This document shows positions 1 through 11,093 of a stretch of DNA of 64,000 nucleotides, piece after piece. The position numbers were made by a program, and so were the translations under genes. The stretch spans positions 1,137,501 to 1,201,500 of the forward strand of contig NZ_CP048222.1 of assembly GCF_010119975.1 (NCBI RefSeq). The letters run 5' to 3'. This DNA is from Rhodocytophaga rosea. Lineage in GTDB: Bacteria; Bacteroidota; Bacteroidia; Cytophagales; 172606-1. Numbering within the stretch: position 1 is the first letter of the stretch; each line of letters begins with the position of its first letter. The notes beneath the pieces were generated by a model, which had not been told where the DNA came from, did no database searches, and worked only from the letters and a program-made list of their open reading frames with translations.

Positions 1-1843
<1,843 letters not shown>

Positions 1844-1992
1844 TTACCAATGTAGATTACCTATGCTTTCTTTGCTCCAAGTACTTATACTTGCTTTATG
1901 ACTTACTGTTTTCTCCCCTCTTGTTAATAACATCATTAAGAAATAGTCAGGATTACACTGCTAGAAAAGCAGGACAAAGCTGACAAAAGCCT

Positions 1993-2104
<112 letters not shown>

Positions 2105-2124
2105 CCATTTACTAATCCTCCATC

Positions 2125-2156
2125 AAAGCCTCCTCTCCCAAGATGAGGCTTTTTTG
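2125..2156 (+). terminator. rho-independent terminator of the rRNA operon
   Basis: Inverted repeat AAAGCCTC (2125-2132) / GAGGCTTT (2145-2152) with a 12-base loop, followed by a run of T, about 20 bases after the 5S gene. Confidence 0.85.
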
Positions 2157-2320
2157 TTGCTTTAGATAGTATAGGTTCCATCCATTAAACTGGGCTTTTA
2201 ATCTTAGTGAATTTTGTGTTGCTACACTCTTCTCTCTTTACTGATCAATATTAACGTTCTCATCCTGAGTGTTGATTTTTATATTTTATTCCAATAACTT
2301 ATGTAAAATCACTATTTGTT

Positions 2321-3757
2321 ATGGCTACCTCCACAGTTATTAACAATCAAACTATTGAACTCCACCCAGAGAACCTGTTTTATGCACAGAAATTGAATAA
2401 ACAGCAAGTACGACTAAGCACTGCCAAGCAAAGAATTGAAAAACTAAATCGTATCAAAGCGTGGGTCTTTAACCATAGAATAGATATTCAGGAAGCATTA
2501 TTTAAAGATTTCAAAAAACCGGCCTCCGAAACAGATAATTCAGAGATTATGCCTGTAAAAATGGAAATAGATCATACTATTTCACATCTGAAACAATGGA
2601 TGCAGGACAAGAAAGTAGCTACGCCTTTTAATCTGCTAGGTTCTTCTGCCTACATTATGTACGAACCCAAAGGTGTAGCATTGATCATATCTCCCTGGAA
2701 TTTTCCTTTCAATCTGGCTATTTGCCCGCTTGTGTCTGCGATTGCGGCGGGCTGTTGTGCCATTATCAAGCCTTCTGAATTTACTCCGCATACCTCTGCC
2801 TTAATTTCAAGGATGATACAGGAATTATTTAACAGCAACGAAATTGCTGTTATTGAAGGAGATAATCAGGTAGCCTCTACCCTGCTCCAACTTCCATTCG
2901 ATCATATTTTTTTTACCGGAAGTCCTGCAATTGGAAAAGTAGTGATGAAAGCGGCCGCAGAACATCTTACTTCTATTACGCTGGAACTGGGTGGTAAATC
3001 ACCGGTGATTGTGGATGAGACGGCCAATATTGAAGATGCAGCCGAGAAAATAGCCTGGGGAAAATTCATCAATTCTGGTCAGACCTGTGTAGCGCCTGAC
3101 TATCTGTTTGTTCATAAAGATATAGAAACAGCATTTTTAAGTCAACTCAAACAATCTATTATCAAATTATTCGGTGATAGCACAACAGGCAAATCTGCTG
3201 ATTATGCCAGGATTGTAAATAATAAACACTAGAAGCGGATACAAAACCTGATTTCGGATGCCATTCAACAAGGTGCTAACCTACAAACTGGCGGTATCTC
3301 CGATGAAACTGATCATTACATATCTCCTACGGTACTCACTCAGATTGATCCGCATATGCAGGTAATGCAGGAAGAAATTTTTGGGCCTTTGTTACCTGTT
3401 ATCAGCTATACAGATATTAAGGAAGTTACCGATTTTATTTCCGGTAAAGAGAAACCTTTGGCACTATATATTTTCAGCAGTAACAAAAATACGATCCGCC
3501 ACCTACTTATGCGTACAAGTTCCGGAGGTGTATGTATCAATGATTGTGTACTCCATTATATACATCCAAATTTACCTTTTGGTGGTGTTAATAACAGTGG
3601 TATTGGCAAAGCACACGGGCATTATGGTTTTCTGGCTTTTTCGAATGAACGGGCAATTCTAAAGCAAAGAACAGGACACACCACCATAAAAATGTTGTAC
3701 CCGCCCTATACAGCTAAAGTAAAACGAATTATCGACCTGACTTTAAAATGGTTGTAA
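2321..3757 (+). pseudogene. aldehyde dehydrogenase (class 3-like), interrupted by one in-frame TAG
   Basis: NAD(P)-dependent aldehyde dehydrogenase that would oxidise an aldehyde to the acid. The reading frame 2321-3757 would encode 478 residues, full length for class 3-like ALDHs, but codon 304 (3230-3232) is TAG. No base is gained or lost: the frame after the stop continues as KRIQNLISDAIQQGA and runs to the normal C-terminus with FGGVNNSGIG. Catalytic Glu222 (LELGGKSP) and Cys256 (GQTCVAP) are both before the stop, but the last third, needed for the catalytic loop and oligomerisation, is cut off. The residue after NNKH is aromatic in most relatives, so a TAT/TAC or TGG codon probably became TAG. 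An internal ATG at 3356 could only make a 133-residue fragment. A sequencing error is the alternative. Confidence 0.85.
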
Positions 3758-3872
3758 ATGTTGATCATCGTCTTCCTCTTTGTTCATCCATTTTATAAAC
3801 CTTATATATAAGCTGACTTGCTGTACAAAAAGCAATCTATAAATTTACATCGTATCCTAATCATTTACTGCC

Positions 3873-4739
3873 TTGAAAGTAGCGCTTATTATTTCCTCTG
3901 TTCACTTACTGGCTACTTTTAGCATCGCCCAGAATAATTCGAACGATGCACAGACGCTTGTCCAGGCAGAACGGGATTTTTGCAATATTTCAAAATCTAA
4001 AACTACAAAACAGGCATTTATGGCAGTGCTGGCAGAGGATGCTATTTTATTCCGGCCTCAGCCTGTAAATGGGAAAAATTGGATGAACGAAAATCCGGAA
4101 TCTCCAGGATTACTTATCTGGGAGCCTGCCTGGGCAGAAACCTCACAAGCTGGAGATATAGGATATACAACTGGTCCCTATGAATTCAGAGCTAACAGAA
4201 CAGATACTGTAGCTGCCAATTTCGGTCACTACGTTTCGATATGGAAGAAACAGCCTGATCAACCCTGGCAACTGGTGATGGATGTAGGCATTGGTCATAC
4301 TAAATTGGAAAAAGTCTCAACATTGACATTTCCGCCTAAAGAAAACATAAAGCCGCAACAAGTATCTCAAGCACAAAAAGAATTATTAAAAGCAGATCAG
4401 AAATTTGCACAAATCTTGAAAGAAAATGGAATAGCAAAAGCGTATGCTGCGAACATGGCAATGCAAGCCAGATTATATAGAAATGGACATTTTCCGTTTA
4501 TCGGAAATTCTTCCGTAGAGAAATATTTGATTACCCTAAAAGGAACATTAGTTTCTGAAACGGTAGAAGGATTTGTTGCCAGAGAAGGAGATATGGGCTA
4601 TACCTATGGTATCACAACTTATCAGGAGGAAAAAGCTGAAAAGCAATACAGCAATTATATCCGGATATGGAAAAGGCAGGCAGATAATACCTGGAAAATT
4701 GTACTGGATATTCAAACACCCCGGCCTGCTCCAAAATAA
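3873..4739 (+). CDS. secreted tandem SnoaL/DUF4440-like (NTF2-fold) protein
   Basis: A 288-residue protein with a signal peptide (residues 1-19, cleavage after SIAQ) followed by two copies of an NTF2-like DUF4440-type unit, about residues 25-150 and 163-285. Both copies carry the pattern 'acidic residue plus GDIGYTTG / GDMGYTYG ... YVSIWKKQ / YIRIWKRQ ... W(Q/K)(L/I)V(M/L)D', typical of this fold. The start is TTG at 3873; no ATG gives a complete signal peptide. The substrate is unknown; these domains are often found in secreted proteins without a defined activity. It is convergent with the next gene. Confidence 0.75.
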   Translation: MKVALIISSVHLLATFSIAQNNSNDAQTLVQAERDFCNISKSKTTKQAFMAVLAEDAILFRPQPVNGKNWMNENPESPGLLIWEPAWAETSQAGDIGYTTGPYEFRANRTDTVAANFGHYVSIWKKQPDQPWQLVMDVGIGHTKLEKVSTLTFPPKENIKPQQVSQAQKELLKADQKFAQILKENGIAKAYAANMAMQARLYRNGHFPFIGNSSVEKYLITLKGTLVSETVEGFVAREGDMGYTYGITTYQEEKAEKQYSNYIRIWKRQADNTWKIVLDIQTPRPAPK

Positions 4740-4745
4740 TACGTA

Positions 4746-5147
4746 TTATATTTTTGTCAGCTTTACTTCTCCGCTCACCGAAGGCTGAACAACAAACTTT
4801 CTGCTTGCACCTTCTACATTCAGTATAATTTCCAGCATACATTTTATTTTACTGGGCATGTTCTTAATCTTACTGGACAGCCCGCTTATAATTTTGTCAT
4901 CGCTAATAGTTAAGTACTGGAACTCATCCATTTTTTCTGCAAGCGCCACACTATCCAGGTAGCTGCTCGTCTCTTTGTTTTTGGTCTTCTGATTGACTGA
5001 AGTATCCAGAACGAAGGTAATTACAGGACTTGCGCCTTCCTGAGTACTTTCAATGAATAATCCATCTGAAAGCAGATTGCTGCTATACCAGCGGCCACAT
5101 TGAATAAAAGAAATCTGGAATGTGCCTTTCTTAACAGGTATTTTCAT
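4746..5147 (-). CDS. hypothetical protein, 133 aa
   Basis: A 133-residue protein with an ATG start at 5147, no signal peptide and no membrane segment. It is mixed alpha/beta, ends in a beta-rich stretch (KFVVQPSVSGEVKLTKI), and has several charged lysine-rich segments. I do not recognise the family. It ends six bases from the convergent upstream gene. Codon composition resembles the neighbours, which supports a real gene, but no function can be given. Confidence 0.6.
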   Translation of the reverse strand: MKIPVKKGTFQISFIQCGRWYSSNLLSDGLFIESTQEGASPVITFVLDTSVNQKTKNKETSSYLDSVALAEKMDEFQYLTISDDKIISGLSSKIKNMPSKIKCMLEIILNVEGASRKFVVQPSVSGEVKLTKI

Positions 5148-5350
5148 TGCTATTAACTGAGTTGAATGGATACTATACTTTTAAATATACAGCGTATTCG
5201 CTCTGGCAATGATAAAGTAAATCCTGGTAATCCGAAAATAAAATCCTGTTCGTACAAGATATATTAGTAAATTCGCTTTCCCGGAACAAAAACGACTAGT
5301 CTGGTTTGTTCCAAACACACCGGCCATCCATCAAATAGTAGCATCATTCA

Positions 5351-6484
5351 TTGCATAGTCATTCATCACATACACCCGATACCCCCGATGAACTTATTTA
5401 CAAAGTAGCATTGGGATTAACCTCAGGCGTAGGTGACGTAACCACCAGGCAATTGATCAGCTACTGTGGTTCAGCTGCGGCTGTATTCAAAACGCCCAAA
5501 GGCAAACTATTAAAAGTACCTGGTATCGGACCGAAAACGGCTGAAGCCTTACTCAACAAAGAAAATATTGCTGAGGCAGAAAAAGAATGTGAACTCGCCC
5601 AAAAACAAAACATACACATCCTTTTCTATACAGACCCTGCATATCCCAGCCGTCTGAAGAATATAACCGATGCCCCTGCCCTACTCTATTTTAAAGGGAA
5701 TGCCGATCTGAATTCGGAGAAGATCATTGCAGTTGTTGGTACGCGCAAAGCTACTCCGTATGGCAAACATGTAACAGAACAGATCGTACAGGAGCTTTCG
5801 GCCTACCCATCTGTGCTGGTGGTGAGTGGGCTGGCGTATGGCATAGATATAGCTGCACATAAAGCGGCCCTTCAGTACAAAGTCCCTACCTTAGGTGTAA
5901 TGGCAAGCGGAGCAGACATTGTATACCCATCCGGTCACAAAAATACAGCAGCACAGATGGAAGAAAGCGGAGGCCTGCTTACTGAATACCGGATAGGTAC
6001 CAAACCAGATGCGCCTTACTTCCCGGCCCGAAACCGCATTATCGCCGGTATTTCGGATGCAGTTATTGTGGTAGAGGCAGCTATTACAGGTGGAGCTTTG
6101 ATCACGGCAGAAATCGCCAATGGCTATAACCGGGATGTGTTTGCCGTGCCCGGAAATCTGGATGCGCCTTGTTCAGAAGGCTGTAATATGCTGATCAGGA
6201 ACCATAAGGCCAATATATTTACGGGTGTAAAAGACCTGGTGTATTACCTCAACTGGGATCAGCAGGCAGCACCAGCCAAATCTAAACACACCGATCAATA
6301 TGAGCAACTGGATGAGGATTCTAAAAAGATCGTAAATCTGCTGCAACAGAACAAAGAAATGCTGATGGATGATTTGAGCTGGAAAGCCCAGATACCAGTT
6401 AGTAAACTCGCTTCCCTCCTACTCACACTGGAACTGCAAGGGCTTCTTAAAGCTTTGCCTGGCAAGAAATTCACCTTGAGTTGA
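5351..6484 (+). CDS. dprA: DNA-processing protein DprA (Smf)
   Basis: DprA protects incoming single-stranded DNA and loads RecA during natural transformation. The 377-residue protein has an N-terminal helix-hairpin-helix region (about 20-75, with VPGIGPKTAEALL), a Rossmann-like DprA core (about 85-300) with VVGTRKATPYGK, SGLAYGIDIAAH, PARNRIIAGISDAVIVVEA and GALITAEIA, and a C-terminal winged-helix domain (about 315-377). The start is taken at TTG 5351; the first residues are His-rich and the exact start is uncertain. Length is normal for the family. It stands alone between a hypothetical gene and a convergent peptidase gene. Confidence 0.95.
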   Translation: MHSHSSHTPDTPDELIYKVALGLTSGVGDVTTRQLISYCGSAAAVFKTPKGKLLKVPGIGPKTAEALLNKENIAEAEKECELAQKQNIHILFYTDPAYPSRLKNITDAPALLYFKGNADLNSEKIIAVVGTRKATPYGKHVTEQIVQELSAYPSVLVVSGLAYGIDIAAHKAALQYKVPTLGVMASGADIVYPSGHKNTAAQMEESGGLLTEYRIGTKPDAPYFPARNRIIAGISDAVIVVEAAITGGALITAEIANGYNRDVFAVPGNLDAPCSEGCNMLIRNHKANIFTGVKDLVYYLNWDQQAAPAKSKHTDQYEQLDEDSKKIVNLLQQNKEMLMDDLSWKAQIPVSKLASLLLTLELQGLLKALPGKKFTLS

Positions 6485-6579
6485 AAGCTTCTGACTGCCA
6501 CTACCTCAACATGTAAAAACAAGCATGTTTTATAGAAAGCACCATCTGTACTTTATCTGGTGTGTAGAAAGAAATAAAA

Positions 6580-6617
6580 CAGGCTTACCTGAAACAATCG
6601 TTTACCAAGTAAGCCTG
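6580..6617 (-). terminator. terminator-like hairpin after the M61 peptidase gene
   Basis: Nine-base inverted repeat CAGGCTTAC (6580-6588) / GTAAGCCTG (6609-6617). Read on the minus strand it is followed by GTTTTATTTC, a T-rich tract, so it fits termination of the minus-strand peptidase gene. On the plus strand it is not followed by T. Confidence 0.6.
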
Positions 6618-6675
6618 CTTGCATATGCAGCCGTATCATCCGGACGGCTATACTTTTGTTATGTGCACCTTCCGG

Positions 6676-8490
6676 TTAGTTCTCAGTCAGGCGGAGCCAT
6701 TTTTGCAGCAGGGCTTCCTGTTGCGGAGAGGCATTAGCGACTCGCTGCATACCATAACTGGCATTCGGGTTCTTGCCCAACGTAATATCCAGTGTCTGCA
6801 GGATACCTCCCCGGTTAATAAGTATTGCTACTTTATCGCCTGGTTTCTTATTGGAGATAAATTGATTGAGGTTCTCCCCTACCCTGTAATTATCGACAGC
6901 AATAATTTCATCATTTACATTCAGTCCATATTGATAGGCTGCCGTACCCCGCATCACAGAGGTAACATTGAGTTTCCCATTAGACATAGAAGTAGCTGCA
7001 CCTAAGTAAGCATCATTCTTGCCCTCACTATAATTCAGCAGTTTTAAGCCTACGTAGCCGAGATACTTATTATAATCTGGTTGTTCTACCCCATAGATGT
7101 GCTTCTGGAAGAAATCATCCAGTTTTTTGCCAGCCACCTTTTCTACGGCTGCCTGCATTTCTGCTTCGGTGAACCCTCTTTTCTGTTTCTTATAATACTC
7201 CTGATATAAATACCGCAATACGTCATCAAAGCTTTGTTTGCCCTGCGTACTGTTCATGATCTCCAGGTCCAGCAGCATACCTACGACCGCGCCTTTGGTA
7301 TAATAGGAAATGGTTGTGTTGTTTGAATTTTCGTTGGGACGGTAATACTTGATCCAGGCATCGAATCCTGATTCGGCAACGGACTGCACTTTATTACCAG
7401 GAGCATTCTCAATGGTTCCAATATTACCAGTGGCTGTGTTCAGGTAGTCATCGGCATCTACCAGATTGGCCCGGAGCAGCAGATGGTCGTCATAATAACT
7501 GGTTACGCCCTCAGCGACCCAAAGCAAAGTGGTATAATTTTCGTTTTCATAATCAAAGGGCCCTAACACCTTGGGACGAATCCGTTTTATATTATACAGG
7601 TGGAAGAACTCATGCGACACCAGCCCGAGAAAGCCCTTATAACCAGTCTCCGTTCCATAGTTCCACCGGCCGGTTTGCAGGGTGGTAGAGTTCAGGTGCT
7701 CCAGACCGCCACCGCCAGCAGGCAGGTTATGTACGATAAAGGTATAATGCTCGTAAGGAATCTCATCGAATATCTTCACAGTTTCCTCCACAATTCTTTT
7801 CATATCTGCGACCAGGCGCTTCTCGTCATAATTTCCTTCGCCATACATAGCTACCCGGTGCGGCACATTACGTACAGAAAATTCAAGTACCTTGTGTGTA
7901 CCGATTTCAATGGGTGAATCTACCAGCACATCATAGTCAGGGAATTTGAGGGCAAATTTATTATTTCCAACCTGGGAAAGTCCGGTGGAGAGTTGGTTCC
8001 AGTTTTTGTAAGGCTTTACAGTTACCGTGCCTGGTGTGTTCATCAGATCTTTTACAAACATAAATACAGCGGCAGGCTGAATATATCCATGTGAGGCATC
8101 CAGGAAAGGCGTGCGTACACTGATTTCAAATGCATATACCCTATAGCTTACTTCCACCTCATCCGAATTATTGCTGTATACCCGCCAGGTATTCTTATTG
8201 ATCTTCTCTGACTTTGCAGCGCCTCCTTTGGTGGTGCGGGCCGTAAATGCTTCTACATTTCTGGCATACTCGCGCACCAGATAGGAGCCTGGTGTCCATA
8301 CAGGCATCTTAAAGTCTATGTACGGGTGCTTGTATCCGCTTACTTTCATCTGTACGTCGAAGTAATGGGTTTGGGCTTCATCCATAGATACCGTATAGGC
8401 AATGCCAGGAGCGGCCTGTACCAGACTACATAGGGCTACGCACAGTAAAATCACATACAAGCTGGTGAATATTTTAATTTTTCTCTTCAT
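6676..8490 (-). CDS. M61 family metallopeptidase with C-terminal PDZ domain
   Basis: Secreted or periplasmic zinc aminopeptidase of the M61 (glycyl aminopeptidase) family. From the ATG at 8490 it is 604 residues. It has a signal peptide (KRKIKIFTSLYVILLCVALCSLVQA), an N-terminal beta-rich domain, the zinc motif HEFFH (His293, Glu294, His297) with the third ligand Glu327 in WVAEGVTSYY, and a PDZ domain at about residues 500-585. The open frame extends 38 codons further upstream to 8604, but the signal peptide directly after the internal Met makes 8490 the better start. Length and domain order are normal for Bacteroidota M61-PDZ proteins. Confidence 0.92.
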   Translation of the reverse strand: MKRKIKIFTSLYVILLCVALCSLVQAAPGIAYTVSMDEAQTHYFDVQMKVSGYKHPYIDFKMPVWTPGSYLVREYARNVEAFTARTTKGGAAKSEKINKNTWRVYSNNSDEVEVSYRVYAFEISVRTPFLDASHGYIQPAAVFMFVKDLMNTPGTVTVKPYKNWNQLSTGLSQVGNNKFALKFPDYDVLVDSPIEIGTHKVLEFSVRNVPHRVAMYGEGNYDEKRLVADMKRIVEETVKIFDEIPYEHYTFIVHNLPAGGGGLEHLNSTTLQTGRWNYGTETGYKGFLGLVSHEFFHLYNIKRIRPKVLGPFDYENENYTTLLWVAEGVTSYYDDHLLLRANLVDADDYLNTATGNIGTIENAPGNKVQSVAESGFDAWIKYYRPNENSNNTTISYYTKGAVVGMLLDLEIMNSTQGKQSFDDVLRYLYQEYYKKQKRGFTEAEMQAAVEKVAGKKLDDFFQKHIYGVEQPDYNKYLGYVGLKLLNYSEGKNDAYLGAATSMSNGKLNVTSVMRGTAAYQYGLNVNDEIIAVDNYRVGENLNQFISNKKPGDKVAILINRGGILQTLDITLGKNPNASYGMQRVANASPQQEALLQKWLRLTEN

Positions 8491-8679
8491 AGATAGGTTA
8501 TAATTAATAGCAAGCTTATGTTTGGCAAGAAACAAACAGCAAAAATAAACCTTTTGAGTAAGCTTATGAACATCCATACTCATAAATTTAATGGGTTGTT
8601 TCAAACTGGCCGGGAATACTTGTCATACATATTTATAACAGCAAGCAAAGTTTCTTTGGCATTGTATATAATCTATTAA

Positions 8680-9030
8680 TTTGTACCCTTCTCACTAGTC
8701 TGGAGAGTATCCCGAAAAGTAGATATGCCTCCCTGACATTTACAGAACCATCAAATACATGTATGTATAGTACCCGGAACTGTCCAGACTGCATGAATCT
8801 TTTAATTTGTAATACCCGAACCAGAGCGGATGGTGTAAATCAAAAGATTTGTAGCATCCGTTCCTGCACAGTTGGTATAAAAACCAAAATTTACTACTTC
8901 CTGAATTGTCCGGATAAAGTAAATACATGAATGTATAGCTTCCTTACTATACCGGAAGGAGCAAATTTTTAATTTCAATACTTTCGGACTTGTCGGGATA
9001 TATGTATTTTTTGAAAGTATGGCTTCCGGT
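8680..9030. repeat. degenerate tandem repeat, about 84-bp period
   Basis: Non-coding stretch between the peptidase and acpH genes. A GTATAGCTTCC-like word recurs at 8765, 8852, 8933 and 9017, spacings of 87, 81 and 84. Each word is followed in phase by an AATTT...AATAC block and then a TTGTC(C/G)GGATA-like block, clearest at 8906 and 8990. A weaker unit seems to precede 8765. The copies are diverged. The 62-codon open frame on the minus strand here is an accident of the repeat. Apart from this the 8491-9045 interval holds no recognisable gene. Confidence 0.6.
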
Positions 9031-9045
9031 TTTGTCAGGAGGCAG

Positions 9046-9633
9046 TTACAAATGGGTATCCTTCCAGTCTTTTACATGCTGAATCAATTGCGGAAAAAAA
9101 TTGGTAAACTCGGCCAGGTACAACTGATAATCCTGTTGCAGGTCATATACAGCCAGTTCCATATCCGATTGAAAAGTAGTCCGCTTGGACATTCCTTGCA
9201 GGGCACGGGCAATACCTTCTATACGTCCATACGATACGAGCCAGTTCTGCTTCTGCATATAATGAAGAAGAATATGCATGGCGGGCGGCAGTAACTGCTT
9301 ATTTATTGTCATCAAGCGGTAGGTCTGGCTGGCAAATTCTGGCAGTGGTAATGCAGAATAAGATTGCCAGTTCACGGCCAGAAAATGATCATAAAACATA
9401 TCTACGATCACGCCGGCATACTTGCGGTATTTGGAACGGAGGCGCTCTTTGCTCTCTTTTACTACAAAATGCGTATCAGTATAATAATCGATCTGGCGAT
9501 GGAGTTCTATTCCTTTTATGATCTGAGGATGGATCGTGACAGCAGGTTTCCCTTTCACAAAATCGGCCATAAAGTTCCCGATCATCAGTTCATCAAAATC
9601 GCCGGAAAGGTATAAGTGCGCCAGAAAATTCAT
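9046..9633 (-). CDS. ACP phosphodiesterase family protein (AcpH/DUF479)
   Basis: Family of acyl-carrier-protein phosphodiesterases, which remove the 4'-phosphopantetheine arm of ACP. The 195-residue protein shows the family hallmarks: MNFLAHLYLSG at the N-terminus, GNFMADFVKG (metal-binding Asp), GIELHRQIDYYTDTH and VIVDMFYDHFLA. This HD-like all-alpha fold and the length match AcpH. It is a single gene with the divergent slyD-like gene 100 bases upstream. The activity is inferred from family; some homologues have not been shown to act on ACP. Confidence 0.88.
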   Translation of the reverse strand: MNFLAHLYLSGDFDELMIGNFMADFVKGKPAVTIHPQIIKGIELHRQIDYYTDTHFVVKESKERLRSKYRKYAGVIVDMFYDHFLAVNWQSYSALPLPEFASQTYRLMTINKQLLPPAMHILLHYMQKQNWLVSYGRIEGIARALQGMSKRTTFQSDMELAVYDLQQDYQLYLAEFTNFFPQLIQHVKDWKDTHL

Positions 9634-9732
9634 AAAATTGGATTTTTTACTCCGGTTGCTTGTTAAAAGATATAAAAAAACTTGGTTATCATACGTATTT
9701 CTCCGTATAATTAACCACGAAAAACTAATATT

Positions 9733-10245
9733 ATGACAGTTGACACAAATAAAGTAGTATCATTAACCTACGAATTAAGGATTGATGATGAAAATGGCGA
9801 GCAAACGCTAGTAGAGAAAGTAGAGCAGGACAACCCGATGGTAATCCTTTATGGATCGAGTGGCTTACCGGAACGTTTCGAAGAGCAGATCAGCGGGTTA
9901 AAGCAGGGTGATTCCTTCGAATTCTCTATCAATCCGGAAGAAGGATATGGAGACTTTGATGAGGAAGCTGTTGTAGAACTTCCAAAAGATGTATTCAAGG
10001 TAAACGGAAAGGTGGATAATGAGTTATTGCAAATAGGCAATTTCGTTCCGATGACCAACCAGGATGGCCACCGTTTGCAGGGAAAAGTACTGGAAGTACA
10101 TCCGGACAGTGTTTTAATGGACTTTAATCATCCGCTTGCCGGCGTGAACATGCATTTTAAAGGCCAGATCCTGGATGTGAGAGAAGCTTCTCAGGAAGAA
10201 CTCGCCCATGGTCATGTACATGGCGAAGGTGGACATCATCATTAA
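9733..10245 (+). CDS. slyD: FKBP-type peptidyl-prolyl isomerase, SlyD-like
   Basis: Cytoplasmic prolyl isomerase and chaperone. The 170-residue protein carries an FKBP domain (residues 1-75 and 130-160, with the GYGDFDEEAVVELP turn) split by the insert-in-flap chaperone domain (about 75-130), the SlyD architecture. The C-terminus ends with a His-rich tail (HGHVHGEGGHHH) expected to bind nickel or another metal, shorter than in E. coli SlyD. ATG start at 9733. Followed 150 bases on by a terminator, so it is probably monocistronic. Confidence 0.92.
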   Translation: MTVDTNKVVSLTYELRIDDENGEQTLVEKVEQDNPMVILYGSSGLPERFEEQISGLKQGDSFEFSINPEEGYGDFDEEAVVELPKDVFKVNGKVDNELLQIGNFVPMTNQDGHRLQGKVLEVHPDSVLMDFNHPLAGVNMHFKGQILDVREASQEELAHGHVHGEGGHHH

Positions 10246-10402
10246 TAGCCGGCAACAAAGAATAGTGCATCTGATACAAATACTATGGCTTGCCAGGCGA
10301 ATGGCAGTTGTTCGTTGTGAAGTCATATCGTCTATTCATTCCGGGAAGAGTGTTAAAAACTAGTCAGATCAACTCTTCCTGTAATAAGCTTACCTATCTA
10401 AC

Positions 10403-10431
10403 AATCAGGTCTATCTGGCCTGATTTTTTTG
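10403..10431 (+). terminator. rho-independent terminator after slyD
   Basis: Perfect seven-base stem AATCAGG (10403-10409) / CCTGATT (10419-10425) followed by a run of seven further T, on the plus strand. Confidence 0.8.
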
Positions 10432-10495
10432 TGCGTATATATTTGATGTATACCTTTAAGTCCAGCACGAACAATTCAACTTCTCCATATAATAT

Positions 10496-11005
10496 ATGCC
10501 GATAGAAATTAAAGAGATTCATTCTTCAGACTCGGTTGCCTATAAACAATTCCTGCTGCAAGGATTGGAACAGGATTATGAGAACTTCCGCATCAGCCCT
10601 ACTGATGAAAAAGAATCTCCCTTTCCTACTAGAGACAAGCCCGATAGTTTTACCTTAGGTGCCTTCGAGGGGAATCAGTGGGCAGGCATCGTCAGTTTTC
10701 AGCGGGAAGGAGAAAACCGGGAAAAGCTCAGGCATAAAGGTTTGCTGTTCCGGATGTATATTTCTCCTGCCTTCCGGGGAAAAGGTATTGGCCAGGCGCT
10801 GATCGCAGAATTACTCAACCGGGTAAGAGCCCTGGAAGATATTGAGCAGATCAACCTCACGGTAGTCGCTGATAATGCCGTAGCAAAAAAGGTGTATGAA
10901 AAATTTGGTTTCCGTTCGTTTGCCCGGGAAGTCCATGCCATGAAATGGAAAGGTAAATATTATACGGAAGAACAAATGGTGCTTTTTCTACGGCAACCCT
11001 CCTGA
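10496..11005 (+). CDS. GNAT family N-acetyltransferase
   Basis: A 169-residue acetyl-CoA-dependent N-acetyltransferase. The acetyl-CoA binding motif A is visible as RMYISPAFRGKGIGQALIAELL (residues about 82-103), followed by LTVVADNAVAKKVYEKFGFRSF, the motif B stretch in which the conserved Asn and Tyr contact the cofactor and catalytic site. The substrate cannot be read from the sequence. It follows a terminator and precedes the MpaB-like gene by 88 bases, possibly co-transcribed with it. Confidence 0.9.
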   Translation: MPIEIKEIHSSDSVAYKQFLLQGLEQDYENFRISPTDEKESPFPTRDKPDSFTLGAFEGNQWAGIVSFQREGENREKLRHKGLLFRMYISPAFRGKGIGQALIAELLNRVRALEDIEQINLTVVADNAVAKKVYEKFGFRSFAREVHAMKWKGKYYTEEQMVLFLRQPS

Positions 11006-11093
11006 TATTTTACAATAGTATTTCACAAATAGCTTAATATATCTACCGTACCAAGCCCGATTACGTACATTTCCGGAAACAAACGAATTGTGC

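Noticed and set aside
1844-1992. tRNA gene in the 23S-5S spacer
   Set aside because: No cloverleaf or T-arm consensus is visible.
2321-3757. Amber (TAG) recoding to explain the two in-frame TAG codons
   Set aside because: Other genes use TAG as a normal stop (45650-48814 and 56186-57286), and no pyrrolysine genes are visible. Nonsense mutation or sequencing error is simpler.
6525-7005. Plus-strand open frames of 70 and 128 codons
   Set aside because: They run through a terminator-like hairpin and over the end of the M61 gene on the opposite strand; composition fits shadows.
8740-8928. 62-codon minus-strand open frame
   Set aside because: It falls in the degenerate 84-bp repeat and its sequence is Tyr/Ser-rich without family features.
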